Assembly (NCBI GenBank): GCA_032209605.1
Contig: JASFXZ010000039.1
Location: 4,278,001 to 4,342,000 of the forward strand
Length of the DNA: 64,000 nt
Source: Mactromeris polynyma
Lineage: Eukaryota; Mollusca; Bivalvia; Venerida; Mactridae
Reading direction: 5' to 3'
The notes beneath the pieces are model-generated. The model was not told the origin of the DNA. It saw only the letters and a list, made by a program, of their open reading frames with translations, and searched no databases. A program made the position numbers and the translations under genes. This document shows, in pieces, positions 42,901 to 57,413 of the stretch. Within the stretch, counting starts at the first letter, position 1. Each line of letters begins with the position of its first letter.

Positions 42901-45900
42901 AACTTATTACATATGAATTTTAGTTCAATATATTCAAAAATGAACTCAAATATACCAATACGTTGCATTCAAAGTGGAAAATTGTGCATATTCTTTAAGT
43001 ATATTAGGTCAATATAATCAACAGGTGATCTCTATTTTCCTCACTAATTGCATTTAAAACAGTGGATATAACAAATTACATATGAATTTTTGTTCAATAT
43101 ATCCAAACATGAACTCAAATATACCAATACATTGCATTCAAAGTGGAAAATTGTGCATATTCTTTAGGTATATTAGGTCCATACAATCAACATTTTAACT
43201 ATATTTTCCTCAGCAATTGCATTCAAATAGTAAATATAACACATTATATATGAATTTTAGGTCAATTTATACAAAATTGAACTCACATATACCCATAAAT
43301 TGCATTCAAAGTGGAAATTGTGCATATTCTTTAGGTATATTAGGTCAATCTAATCAACAGATTTACTCTATTCCTCACTAATTTCATTCAAAACAGTGAA
43401 TATAACTTATTACATATGAATTTTAGTTCAATATATTCAAAAATGAACACAAATATACCAATGAACTGCATTCAAAGTGGAACATTTTGCATCTTCTTTA
43501 GGTATATTAGGTCAATATAATCAACAGGTGAACTCTATTTTCCTCACTAATTGCATTTTAAACAGTGAATATAACAAATTACATAAGAATTTTAGTTCAA
43601 TATATCCAAACATGAACTCAAATATACCAATACATTGCATTCAAAGTGGAAAATTGTGCATATTCTTTAGGTATATTAGGTCCATACAATCAACATTTGA
43701 ACTGTATTTTCCTCAGTAATTGCATTCAAATAGTAAATATAACACATTATATATGAATTTTAGGTCAATATATGCAAAAATGAACTCAAATATACCCATA
43801 CATTGCATTCAAAGTGGAAATTGTGCATATTCTTTAGGTATATTAGGTCAATCTAATCAACAGATGTACTCTATTCCTCACAAATTGCATTCAAAACATT
43901 GAATATAACTTATTACATATGAATTTTTGTTCAATATATTCAAAATTAAACTCAAATATACCAATGAACTGCATTCAAAGTGGACCATTTTCCATCTTCT
44001 TTAGGTATATTAGGTCAATAGCATCAACAGGTGAACTCTATTTTCCTCACTAATTGCATTTAAAACAGTGAATATAATATATTACATATGCATTTTAGTT
44101 TAATATATCCAAACATGAACTCTAATACACCAATAAATTGCATTCAAAGAGGAAAATTGTGCATATTCTTTAGGTATATTAGGTTCATACAATCAACATG
44201 TGAACTGTATTATTTTCCTCAGTAATTGCATTCAAATAGTACATATAACACATTATATATGAAGTTTAGGTCAATACATGCAAAAAGGAACTCAAGTATA
44301 CACATACATTGCATTCAAAGTTGAAAATTGGGCATATTTTTTAGGTATATAAGGTCTATATAGTCAATAGATGAACTGTATTCTCCTCACTAATTTCATT
44401 CAAAACAGTGAAAATAACTTATTACATATGAATTTTAGTTCAATGTATTCAAAAATGAACTCAAATATACCAATGAACTGCATTCAAAGACGAACATTTT
44501 GGATCTTCTTTAGGTATATTAGGTCAATATAATCAACAGGTGAACTCTATTTTCCTCACTAATTGCATTTAAAACAGTGAATATAGCAAATTACATATGA
44601 ATTTTAGTTCAATATATCCAAACATGAACTCAAATATACCAATACATTGCATTCAAAGTGGAAAATAGTGCATATTCTTTAGGTATATTAGGTCCATACA
44701 ATCAACATTTGAACTGTATTTTCCTCAGCAATTGCATTCAAATAGTAAATATAACACATTATATATGAATTTTAGGTCAATATATGCAAAAATGAACTCA
44801 AATATACCCATACATTGCATTCAAAGTGGAAATTGTGCATATTCTTTAGGTATATTAGGTCAATCTAATCAACAGATGTACTCTATTCCTCACTAATTGC
44901 ATTCAAAACAGTGAATATAACTTATTACATATGAATTTTTGTTCAATATATTCAAAATTAAACTCAAATATACCAATGAACTGCATTCAAAGTGGAAATT
45001 GTGCATCTTCTTTAGGTATATTAGGTCAATATAATCAACAGATGAACTCTATTTTCCTCACTAATTGCATTTAAAACAGTGAATATAACATATTACATAT
45101 GAATTTTAGTTCAATATATCCAAACATGAAATCTAATACACCAATAAATTGCATTCAAAGAGGGAAATTGTGCATATTCTTTAGGTATATTAGGTCAATC
45201 TAATCAACAGATGTACTCTATTCCTCACTAATTGCATTCACAACAGTGAATATAAGTTATTACATATGAATTTTTGTTCAATATATTCAAAATTAAACTC
45301 AAATATACCAAAAAAACATTGCATTCAAAGTGGAAAATTGTGCATATTCTTTAAGTATATTAGGTCAATATAATCAACAGGTGAACTCTATTTTCCTCAC
45401 TAATTGCATTTAAAACAGTGAATATAACAAATTACATATGAATGTTAGTTCAATATATCCAAACCTGAACTCAAATATACCAATACATTGCATTCAAAGT
45501 GGAAATTGTGCATATTCTTTAGGAATATTAGGTCAATCTAATCAACAGATGTACTCTATTCCTCACTAATTGCATTCAAAACAGTGAATATAACTTATTA
45601 CATATGAATTTTTGTTCAATATATTCAAAATTAAACTCAAATATACCAATGAACTGCATTCAAAGTGGAACAATTTGCATCTTCTTTAGGTATATTTGTC
45701 AATATAATCAACAGGTGAACTCTATTTTCCTCACTGATTGCATTCAAAACAGTCAATATAACTTATTACATATGAATTTTTGTTCAATATATTCAAAATT
45801 AAACTCAAATATACCAATGAACTGCATTCAAAGTGGAACATTTTGCATATTCTTTAGGTTTATAAGGTCAATATAATCAACTGGTAAACTCTATTTTCCT

Positions 45901-46285
45901 CACTTATTGCATTTAAAACAGTGAATATAACAAATTACATATGAATTTTAGTTCAATGTATTCAAATATGAACTCTAATACACCCATAAATTGCATTCAA
46001 AGTGGAAAATTGTGCATATTCTTTAGGTACATTAAGTCTATACAATCAACATGTAAACTCTGTTTTCCTCAGTAAGTGCATTCAAAATAGTACATATAAC
46101 ACATTATATTTGAATTTTAGTTCAATATATTGCAAAATGAACTCAAATATACCAATAAAATGCATTGAACGTGGGAATTAGTGCATATTCTTTAGGTATA
46201 TTAAGTCAAAGAATCAAATGGTGAACTATATTTTCCTCACTAATTGCATTCAAAACAGTAAATATAAGATTATATATATGAATTT

Positions 46286-47037
46286 AACTGATATGTCATG
46301 TTGTATTTTTGGGGACCAGAGCATAACAATATTTCGAATGAGACACTGTAATTACGGCCTTCAAATTATTCAAGTGATCTGATCATATAGCCTAGATATC
46401 TGAAATTCTTATTAATTAATGTAATTTAAATACAACATTCTATTCAGAATCATTTAATACTTGAATTATGGTGTAACTATCTAGTTTTGTGTCAGATTGC
46501 TTTTTTTCAAACCCATCTCATATCTTTAAAGTTAATTAATAACTCTTCTAGAAAACCTAAGCATGTTTGAAGCTGTAAGGTTATATGGTTCTTCTTTTTG
46601 TTCACTTTTAACCTTCTGTATTTCATAGTATAAATCATAAGATGCTTAAATGAAGGGTTGTCTAAAAATGTAACGAATTTATATTCACTGTACTTCAAAG
46701 TATTCAAACTGAACTAGAGGTAGGTTCTAATATACACTTCGCCTTGCATTACAATAACTAGGACCGACAATTCGGCCCCGCAAATACCGTAATACAGCCG
46801 GATAATATGGTCAAAGTGTTTATTTCCAACGAGTGAGGGTATTTTCTTTATTTCCAATGAGTGAGAACCGGTTAAATGTTTAACATACGGCGTGTTTTTC
46901 GGATCTCCGTCCGTCATGCGCAGATACAAATGTAACTTCACGATTTTTCCCCTCAAAGTTTGCGAGCCAGGTCATTGAGATTACAGGTGTCTAAAATGTC
47001 AAAACGCACACTTATTGAAATACTTGTATTTATTATA
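46286..47037 (+). mobile_element. satellite-associated core, copy 2
   Basis: Near-identical to copy 1, including the flanking satellite monomers. The 80- and 66-codon minus frames are intact (46714-46956, 46507-46707), with one residue difference in the 80-codon frame (Ala to Asp). It begins exactly 7121 bp after copy 1. Confidence 0.88.
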
Positions 47038-50000
47038 GATGAATTGTAGGTCAGTAGATTCACAAATGAACTCAACTATACCATAAACTGCAAAGAAAGT
47101 GGGAAATTGTGCATATTCTTTGGGTATTTTAGGTCAATAAAATCAACAGGTGGACTCTATTTTCCTCACTAATTGCATTTAAAATAGTAAATATAATACA
47201 TCATGTATGAATTGTAGGTCAATATATTCAAACATGAACTCTAATACACCCATAAATTGCATTCAAAGTGGAAAATTGTGCATATTCTTTAGGTATATTA
47301 GGTCCATACAATCAACATATTTGTAAATATAACACATTATATATGAATTTTAGGTCAATATATGCAAAAATGAACTCAAATATACCCATACATTGCATTC
47401 AAAGTGGAAATTGTGCATATTCTTTAGGTATATTAGGTCAATCTAATCAACAGATGTACTCTATTCCTCACTAATTGCATTCAAAACAGTGAATATAACT
47501 TATTACATATGAATTTTTGTTCAATATAATCAAAATTAAACTCAAATATACCAATACATTGCATTCAAAGTGGAAAATTGTGCATGTTCTTTAAGTATAT
47601 TAGGTCAATATAATCAACAGGTGAACTCTATTTTCCTCACTAATTGCATTTAAAACAGTGAATATAACAAATTACATATGAATTTTAGTTCAATATATCC
47701 AAACATGAACTCAAATATACCAATACATTGCATTCAAAGTGGAAAAGTGTGCATATTCTTTAGGTATATTAGGTCCATACAATCAACATTTGAACTGTAT
47801 TTTCGTCAGTAATTGCATTCAAATAGTAAATATAACACATTATATATGAATTTTAGGTCAATATATGCAAAAATGAACTCAAATATACCCATACATTGCA
47901 TTCAAAGTGGAAATTGTGCATATTCTTTAGGTATATTAGGTCAATCTAATCAACATATGTACTCTATTCCTCACTAATTGCATTCAAAACAGTGAATATA
48001 ACTTATTACATATGAATTTTAGTTCATTATATCCAAACATGAACTCAAATATACCCATACATTGCATTCAAAGTGGAAAATTGTGCATATTCTTTAAGTA
48101 TATTAGGTCAATATAATCAACAGGTGAACTCTATTTTCCTCACTAATTGCATTTAAAACAGTGAATATAACAAATTACATATGAATTTTAGTTCAATATA
48201 TCCAAACATGAACTCAAATATACCAATACATTGCATTCAAAGTGGAAATTGTGCATATTCTTTAGGTATATTAGGTCAATCTAATCTACAGATGTACTCT
48301 ATTCCTCACTAATTGCATTCAAAACAGTGAATATAACTTATTACATATGAATTTTAGTTCAATATATCCAAACATGAACTCAAATATACCAATACATTGC
48401 ATTCAAAGTTGAAAATTGTGCATATTCTTTAGGTATATTAAGTCCATACAATCAACTTTTGAACTGTATTTTCCTCAGTAATTGCATTCAAATAGTAAAT
48501 ATAACACATTATATATGAATTTTAGGTCAATATATGCAAAAATGAACTCAAATATACCCATACATTGCATTCAAAGTGGAAATTGTGCATATTCTTTAGG
48601 TATATTAGGTCAATTTAATCAACAGATGTACTCTATTCCTCACTAATTGCATTCAAAACAGTGAATATAACTTATTACATATGAATTTTTGTTCAATATA
48701 TTCAAAATTAAACTCAAATATACCAATGAACTGCATTCAAAGTGGAACATTTTGCATCTTCTTTAGGTATATTAGGTCAATAGAATCAACAGGTGAACTC
48801 TATTTTCCTCACTAATTGCATTTAAAACAGTGAATATAACATATTACATATGAATTTTAGTTCAATATATCCAAACATGAACTCTAATACACCAATAAAT
48901 TGCATTCAAAGAGGGAAATTGTGCATCTTCTTTAGGTATATTAGGTCCATACAATCAACATGTGAACTGTATTATTTTCCTCAGTAATTGCATTCAAATA
49001 GTAAATATAACACATTATATATGAAGTTTAGGTCAATACATGCAAAAAGGAACTCAAATATACACATACATTGCATTCAAAGATAAAAATTGGGCATATT
49101 TTTTAGGTATATAAGGTCTATATAGTCAATAGATGAACTGTATTCTCCTCACTAATTTCATTCAAAACTGTGAATATAACTTATTACATATGAATTTTAG
49201 TTCAGTATATTCAAAAATGAACTCAAATATACCAATGAACTGCATTCAAAGTGGAACATTTTGCATCTTCTTTAGGTATATTAGGTCAATATAATCAACA
49301 GGTGAACTCTATTTTCCTCACTAATTGCATTTAAAACAGTGAATATAACAAATTACATATGAATTTTAGTTCAATATATCCAAACATGAACTCTAATACA
49401 CCAATAAATCGCATTCAAAGAGGAAAATTGTGCATATTCTTTGGGTATATTAGGTCCATACAATCAACATGTGAACTGTATTATTTTCCTCAGTAATTGC
49501 ATTCAAATAGTAAATATAACACATTATATATGAAGTTTAGGTCAATACATGCAAAAAGGAACTCAAATATACACATACATTGCATTCAAAGTTGAAAATT
49601 GGGCATATTTTTTAGGTATATAAGGTCTATATAGTCATTAGATGAACTGTATTCTCCTCACTAATTTCATTCAAAACAGTGAATATAACTTATTACATAT
49701 GAATTTTAGTTCAATATATTCAAAAATGAACTCAAATATACCAATGAACTGCATTCAAAGTGGAACATGTTGCATCGTCTTTAGGTATATTAGGTCAATA
49801 TAATCAACAGGTGAACTCTATTTTCCTCACTTATTGCATTTAAAACAGTGAATATAACAAATTACATATGAATTTTAGTTCAATATATCCAAACATGAAC
49901 TCAAATATACCAATACATTGCATTCATAGTGGAAATTGTGCATATTCTTTAGGTCTATTAGGTCAATCTAATCAACATATGTACTCTATTCCTCACTAAT

Positions 50001-53000
50001 TGCATTCAAAACAGTGAATATAACTTATTACATATGAATTTTAGTTCATTATATCCAAACATGAACTCAAATATACCAATACATTGCATTCAAAGTGGAA
50101 AATTGTGCATATTCTTTTGGTATATTAGGTCCATACAATCAACATTTGAACTGTATTTTCCTCAGTAATTGCATTCAAATAGTAAATATAACACATTATA
50201 TATGAATTTTAGGTCAATATATGCAAAAATGAACTCAAATATATCCATACATTGCATTCAAAGTGGAAATTGTGCATATTCTTTTGGTATATAAGGTCAA
50301 TCTAATCAACAGTTGTACTCTATTCCTCACTAATTTCATTCAAAACAGTGAATATAACTTATTACATATGAATTTTAGTTCATTATATCCAAACATGAAC
50401 TCAAATATACCAATACATTGCATTCAAAGTGGACAATTGTGCATATTCTTTAGGTATATTAGGTCCATACAATCAACATTTGAACTGTATTTTCCTCAGT
50501 AATGGCATTCAAATAGTAAATATAACTCATTATATATGAAGTTTAGGTCAATACATGCAAAAAGGAACTCAAATATACACATACATTGCATTCAAAGTTG
50601 AAAATTGGTCATATTTTTTAGGTATATAAGGTCTATATAGTCAATAGATGAACTGTATTCTCCTCACTAATTTCATTCAAAACAGTGAATATAACTTATT
50701 ACATATATATTTTAGTTCAGTATATTCAAAAATGAACTCAAATATACCAATGAACTGCATTCAAAGTGGAACATTTTGCATCTTCTTTAGGTATATTAGG
50801 TCAATATAATCAACAGGTGAACTCTATTTTCCTCAATAATTGCATTTAAAACAGTGAATATAACAAATTACATATGAATTTTAGTTCAATATATCCAAAC
50901 ATGAACTCAAATATACCAATACATTGCATTCAAAGTGGAAAATTGTGCATATTCTTTAGGTATATTATGTCCATATAATCAACATTTGAACTGTATTTTC
51001 CTCAGTTATTGCATTCAAATAGTAAATATAACACATTATATATGAATTTTAGGTCAAAATATGCAAAAATGAACTCAAATATACCCATACATTGCATTCA
51101 AAGTGGAAATTGTGCATATTCTTTAGGTATATTAGGTCAATCTAATCAACAGATGTACTCTATTCCTCACTAATTGCATTCAAAACAGTGAATATAACTT
51201 ATTACATATGAATTTTTGTTCAATATATTCAAAATTGAACTCAAATATACCAATGAACTGCATTCAAAGTGGAACATTTTGCATCTGCTTCAGGTATATA
51301 AGGTCAATAGAATCAACAGGTGAACTCTATTTTCCTCACTAATTGCATTCAAAACAGTGAATATAACATATTACATATGAATTTTAGTTCAATATATCCA
51401 AACATGAACTCTAATACACCAATAAATTGCATTCAAAGAGGGAAATTGTGCATATTCTTTTGGTATATTAAGTCCATACAATCAACTTTTGAACTGTATT
51501 TTCCTCAGTAATTGCATTCAAATAGTAAATATAACACATTATATATGAATTTTAGGTCAATATATGCAAAAATGAACTCAAATATACCCATATATTGCAT
51601 TCAAAGTGGAAATTGTGCATATTCTTTAGGTATATTAGGTCAATCTAATCAACAGATGTACTCTATTCCTCACTAATTGCATTCAAAACAGTGAATATAA
51701 CTTATTACATATGAATTTTTGTTCAATATATTCAAAATTAAACTCAAATATGCCAATGAACTGCATTCAAAGTGGAACATTTTGCATCTTCTTTAGGTAT
51801 ATTAGGTCAATAGAATCAACAGGTGAACTCTATTTTCCTCTCTAATTGCATTTAAAACAGTGAATATTACATATTACATATGAATTTTAGTTCAATATAT
51901 CCAAACATGAACTCTAATACACCAATAAATTGCATTCAAAGAGGAAAATTGTGCATATTCTTTAGGTATATTAGGTCCATACAATCAACATGTGAACTGT
52001 ATTATTTTCCTCAGTAATTGCATTCAAATAGTAAATATAACACATTATATATGAAGTTTAGGTCAATACATGCAAAAAGGAACTCAAATATACACATACA
52101 TTGCATTCAAAGTTGCAAATTGGGCATATTTTTTAGGTATATAAGGTCTATATAGTCAATAAATGAACTGTATTCTCCTCACTAATTTCATTCAAAACAG
52201 TGAATATAACTTATTACATATGAATTTTAGTTCAATATATTCAAAAATGAACTCAAATATACCAATACATTGCATTCAAAGTGGACAATTGTGCATATTC
52301 TTTAGGTATATTAGGTCCATACAATCAACTTTTGAACATTATTTTCCTCAGTAATTGCATTCAAATAGTAAATATAACACATTATATATGAATTGTAGGT
52401 CAATATATGCAAAAATGAACTCAAATATACCCATATATTGCATTCAAAGTGGAAATTGTGCATATTCTTTAGGTATATTAGGTCAATCTAATCAACAGAT
52501 GTACTCTATTCCTCACTAATTGCATTCAAAACAGTGAATATAACTTATTACATATGAATTTTTGTTCAATATATTCAAAATTAAACTCAAATATGCCAAT
52601 GAACTGCATTCAAAGTGGAACATTTTGCATCTGCTTCAGGTTAATAAGGTCAATAGAATCAACAGGTGAACTCTATTTTCCTCACTAATTGCATTCAAAA
52701 CAGTGAATATAACATATTACATATGAATTTTAGTTCAATATATCCAAACATGAACTCTAATACACCAATAAATTGCATTCAAAGAGGGAAATTGTGCATA
52801 TTCTTTTGGTATATTAAGTCCATACAATCAACTTTTGAACTGTATTTTCCTCAGTAATTGCATTCAAATAGTAAATATAACACATTATATATGATTTTTA
52901 GGTCAATATATGCAAAAATGAACTCAAATATACCCATATATTGCATTCAAAGTGGAAATTGTGCATATTCTTTAGGTATATTAGGTCAATCTAATCAACA

Positions 53001-56000
53001 GATGTACTCTATTCCTCACTAATTGCATTCAAAACAGTGAATATAACTTATTACATATGAATTTTTGTTCAATATATTCAAAATTAAACTCAAATATGCC
53101 AATGAACTGCATTCAAAGTGGAACATTTTGCATCTTCTTTAGGTATATTAGGTCAATAGAATCAACAGGTGAACTCTATTTTCCTCTCTAATTGCATTTA
53201 ATACAGTGAATATAACATATTACATATGAATTTTAGTTCAATATATCCAAACATGAACTCTAATACACCAATAAATTGCATTCAAAGAAGAAAATTGTGC
53301 ATATTCTTTAGGTATATTAGGTCCATACAATCAACATGTGAACTGTATTTTTTTCCTCAGTAATTGCATTCAAATAGTAAATATAACACATTATATATGA
53401 AGTTTAGGTCAATACATGCAAAAAGGAACTCAAATATACACATACATTGCATCCAAGGTTGAAAATTGGGCATATTTTTTAGGTATATAAGGTCTATATA
53501 ATCAATAGATGAACTGTATTCTCCTCACTAATTTCATTCAAAACAGTGAATATAACTTATTACATATGAATTTTAGTTCAATATATTCAAAAATAAACTC
53601 AAATATACCAATGAACTGCATTCAAAGTGGAACATTTTGCATCTTCTTTAGGTATATTAGGTCAATATAATCAACAGGTGAACTCTATTTTCCTCAATAA
53701 TTGCATTTAAAACAGTGAATATAACAAAGTACATATGAATTTTTGTTCAATATATCCAAACATGAACTCAAATATACCAATACATTGCATTCAAAGTGGA
53801 AAATTGTGCATATTCTTTAGGTATATTAGGTCCATACAATCAACATTTGAACTGTAGTTTCCTCAGTAATTGCATTCAAATAGTAAATATAACACATTAT
53901 ATATGAATTTTAGGTCAATATATGCAAAAATGAACTCAAATATACCCATATATTGCATTCAAAGTGGAAATTGTGCATATTCTTTAGGTATATTAGGTCA
54001 ATCTAATCAACAGATGTACTCTATTCCTCACTAATTGCATTCAAAACAGTGAATATAACTTATTACATATGAATTTTTGTTCAATATATTCAAAATTATA
54101 CTCAAATATGCCAATGAACTGCATTCAAAGTGGAACATTTTGCATCTGCTTCATGTATATAAGGTCAATAGAATCAAGGTGAACTCTATTTTCCTCACTA
54201 ATTGCATTTAAAACAGTGAATATAACATATTACATATGAATTTTAGTTCAATATATCCAAACATGAACTCTAATACACCAATAAATTGCATTCAAAGAGG
54301 AAAATTGTGCATATTCTTTAGGTATATTAGGTCCATACAATCAACATGTGAACTGTATTATTTTCCTCAGTAATTGCATTCAAATAGTAAATATAACACA
54401 TTATATATGAAGTTTAGGTCAATACATGCAAAAAGGAACTCAAATATACACATACATTGCATTCAAAGTTGAAAATTGGGCATATTTTTTAGGTATATAA
54501 GGTCTATATAGTCAATAGATGAACTGTATTCTCCTCACTAATTTCATTCAAAACAGTGAATATAACTTATTACATATGAATTTTAGTTCAATATATCCAA
54601 ACATGAACTCAAATATACCAATACATTGCATTCAAAGTGGAAAATTGTGCATATTCTTTAGGTATATTAGGTCCATACAATCAACATTTGAACTGTATTT
54701 TCCTCAGTTATTGCATTCAAATAGTAAATATAACACATTATATATGAATTTTAGGTCAATATATGCAAAAATGAACTCAAATATACCCATACATTGCATT
54801 CAAAGTGGAAATTGTGCATATTCTTTAGGTATATTAGGTCAATCTAATCAACAGATGTACTCTATTCCTCACTAATTGCATTCAAAACAGTGAATATAAC
54901 ATATTACATATGAATTTTAGTTCATTATATCCAAACATGAACTCAAATATACCAATACATTGCATTCAAAGTGGAAAATTGTGCATATTCTTTAGGTATA
55001 TTAGGTCCATACAATCAACATTTGAACTGTATTTTCCTCAGTAATTGCATTCAAATAGTAAATATAACACATTATATATGAATTTTAGGTCAATATATGC
55101 AAAAATGAACTCAAATATATCCATACATTGCATTCAAAGTGGAAATTGTGCATATTCTTTAGGTATATTAGGTCAATCTAATCAACAGATGTACTCTATT
55201 CCTCAGTAATTGCATTCAAAACAGTGAATTAACTTATTACATATGAATTTTTGTTCAATATATTCAACATTGAACTCAAATATACCAATGAACTGCATTC
55301 AAAGTGGAACATTTTGCATCTGCTTCAGGTATATAAGGTCAATAGAATCAACAGGTGAACTCTATTTTCCTCACTAATTGCATTCAAAACAGTGAATATA
55401 ACATATTACATATGAATTTTAGTTCAATATATCCAAACATGAACTCTAATACACCAATAAATTGCATTCAAAGAGGAAAATTGTGCATATTCTTTTGGTA
55501 TATTAAGTCCATACAATCAACTTTTGAACTGTATTTTCCTCAGTAATTGCATTCAAATAGTAAATATAACACATTATATATGAATTTTAGGTCAATATAT
55601 GCAAAAATGAACTCAAATATACCCATATATTGCATTCAAAGTGGAAATTGTGCATATTCTTTAGGTATATTAGGTCAATCTAATCAACAGATGTACTCTA
55701 TTCCTCACTAATTGCATTCAAAACAGTGAATATAACTTATTACATATGAATTTGTGTTCAATATATTCAAAATTAAACTCAAATATGCCAATGAACTGCA
55801 TTCAAAGTGGAACATTTTGCATCTTCTTTAGGTATATTAGGTCAATAAAATCAACAGGTGAACTCTATTTTCCTCTCTAATTGCATTTAAAACAGTGAAT
55901 ATTACATATTACATATGAATTTTAGTTCAATATATCCAAACATGAACTCTAATACACCAATAAATTGCATTCAAAGAGGAAAATTGTGCATATTCTTTAG

Positions 56001-57213
56001 GTATATTAGGTCCATACAATCAACATGTGAACTGTATTATTTTCCTCAGTAATTGCATTCAAATAGTAAATATAACACATTATATATGAAGTTTAGGTCA
56101 ATACATGCAAAAAGGAACTCAAATATACACATACATTGCATTCAAAGTTGAAAATTGGGCATATTTTTTAGGTATATAAGGTCTATATAGTCAATAAATG
56201 AACTGTATTCTCCTCACTAATTTCATTCAAAACAGTGAATATAACTTATTACATATGAATTTTAGTTCAATATATCCAAACATGAACTCTAATACACCAA
56301 TAAATTGCATTCAAAGAGGGAAATTGTGCATATTCTTTTGGTATATTAAGTCCATACAATCAACTTTTGAACTGTATTTTCCTCAGTAATTGCATTCAAA
56401 TAGTAAATATAACACATTATATATGAATTTTAGGTCAATATATGCAAAAATGAACTCAAATATACCCATATATTGCATTCAAAGTGGAAATTGTGCATAT
56501 TCTTTAGGTATATTAGGTCAATCTAATCAACAGATGTACTCTATTCCTCACTAATTGCATTCAAAACAGTGAATATAACTTATTACATATGAATTTTAGT
56601 TCAATATATTCAAAATTAAACTCAAATATACCAATGAACTGCATTGGAACATTTTGTATCTTCTTTAGGTATATTAGGTCAATAGAATCAACAGGTGAAC
56701 TCTATTTTCCTCACTAATTGCATTTAAAACAGTGAATATAACATATTACATATGAATTTTAGTTCAATATATCCAAACATGAACTCTAATACACCAATAA
56801 ATTGCATTCAAAGAGGAAAATTGTGCATATTCTTTAGGTATATTAGGTCCATACAATCAACATGTGAACTGTATTATTTTCCTCAGTAATTGCATTCAAA
56901 TAGTAAATATAACACATTATATATGAAGTTTAGGTCAATACATGCAAAAAGGAACTCAAATATACACATACATTGCATTCAAAGTTGAAAATTGGGCATA
57001 TTTTTTAGGTATATAAGGTCTATATAGTCAATAGATGAACTGTATTCTCCTCACTAATTTCATTCAAAACAGTGAATATAACTTATTACATATGAATTTT
57101 AGTTCAATATATTCAAAAATGAACTCAAATATACCAATACGTTGCATTCAAAGTGGAAAATTGTGCATATTCTTTAAGTATATTAGGTCAATATAATCAA
57201 CAGGTGATCTCTA

Positions 57214-57413
57214 NNNNNNNNNNNNNNNNNNNNNNNNNNNNNNNNNNNNNNNNNNNNNNNNNNNNNNNNNNNNNNNNNNNNNNNNNNNNNNNNNNNNNNN
57301 NNNNNNNNNNNNNNNNNNNNNNNNNNNNNNNNNNNNNNNNNNNNNNNNNNNNNNNNNNNNNNNNNNNNNNNNNNNNNNNNNNNNNNNNNNNNNNNNNNNN
57401 NNNNNNNNNNNNN
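57214..57413. other. assembly gap, 200 N
   Basis: Exactly 200 N inside the satellite, the usual fixed-size placeholder, so the real missing length is unknown. Frames crossing it are artefacts. Confidence 0.98.
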
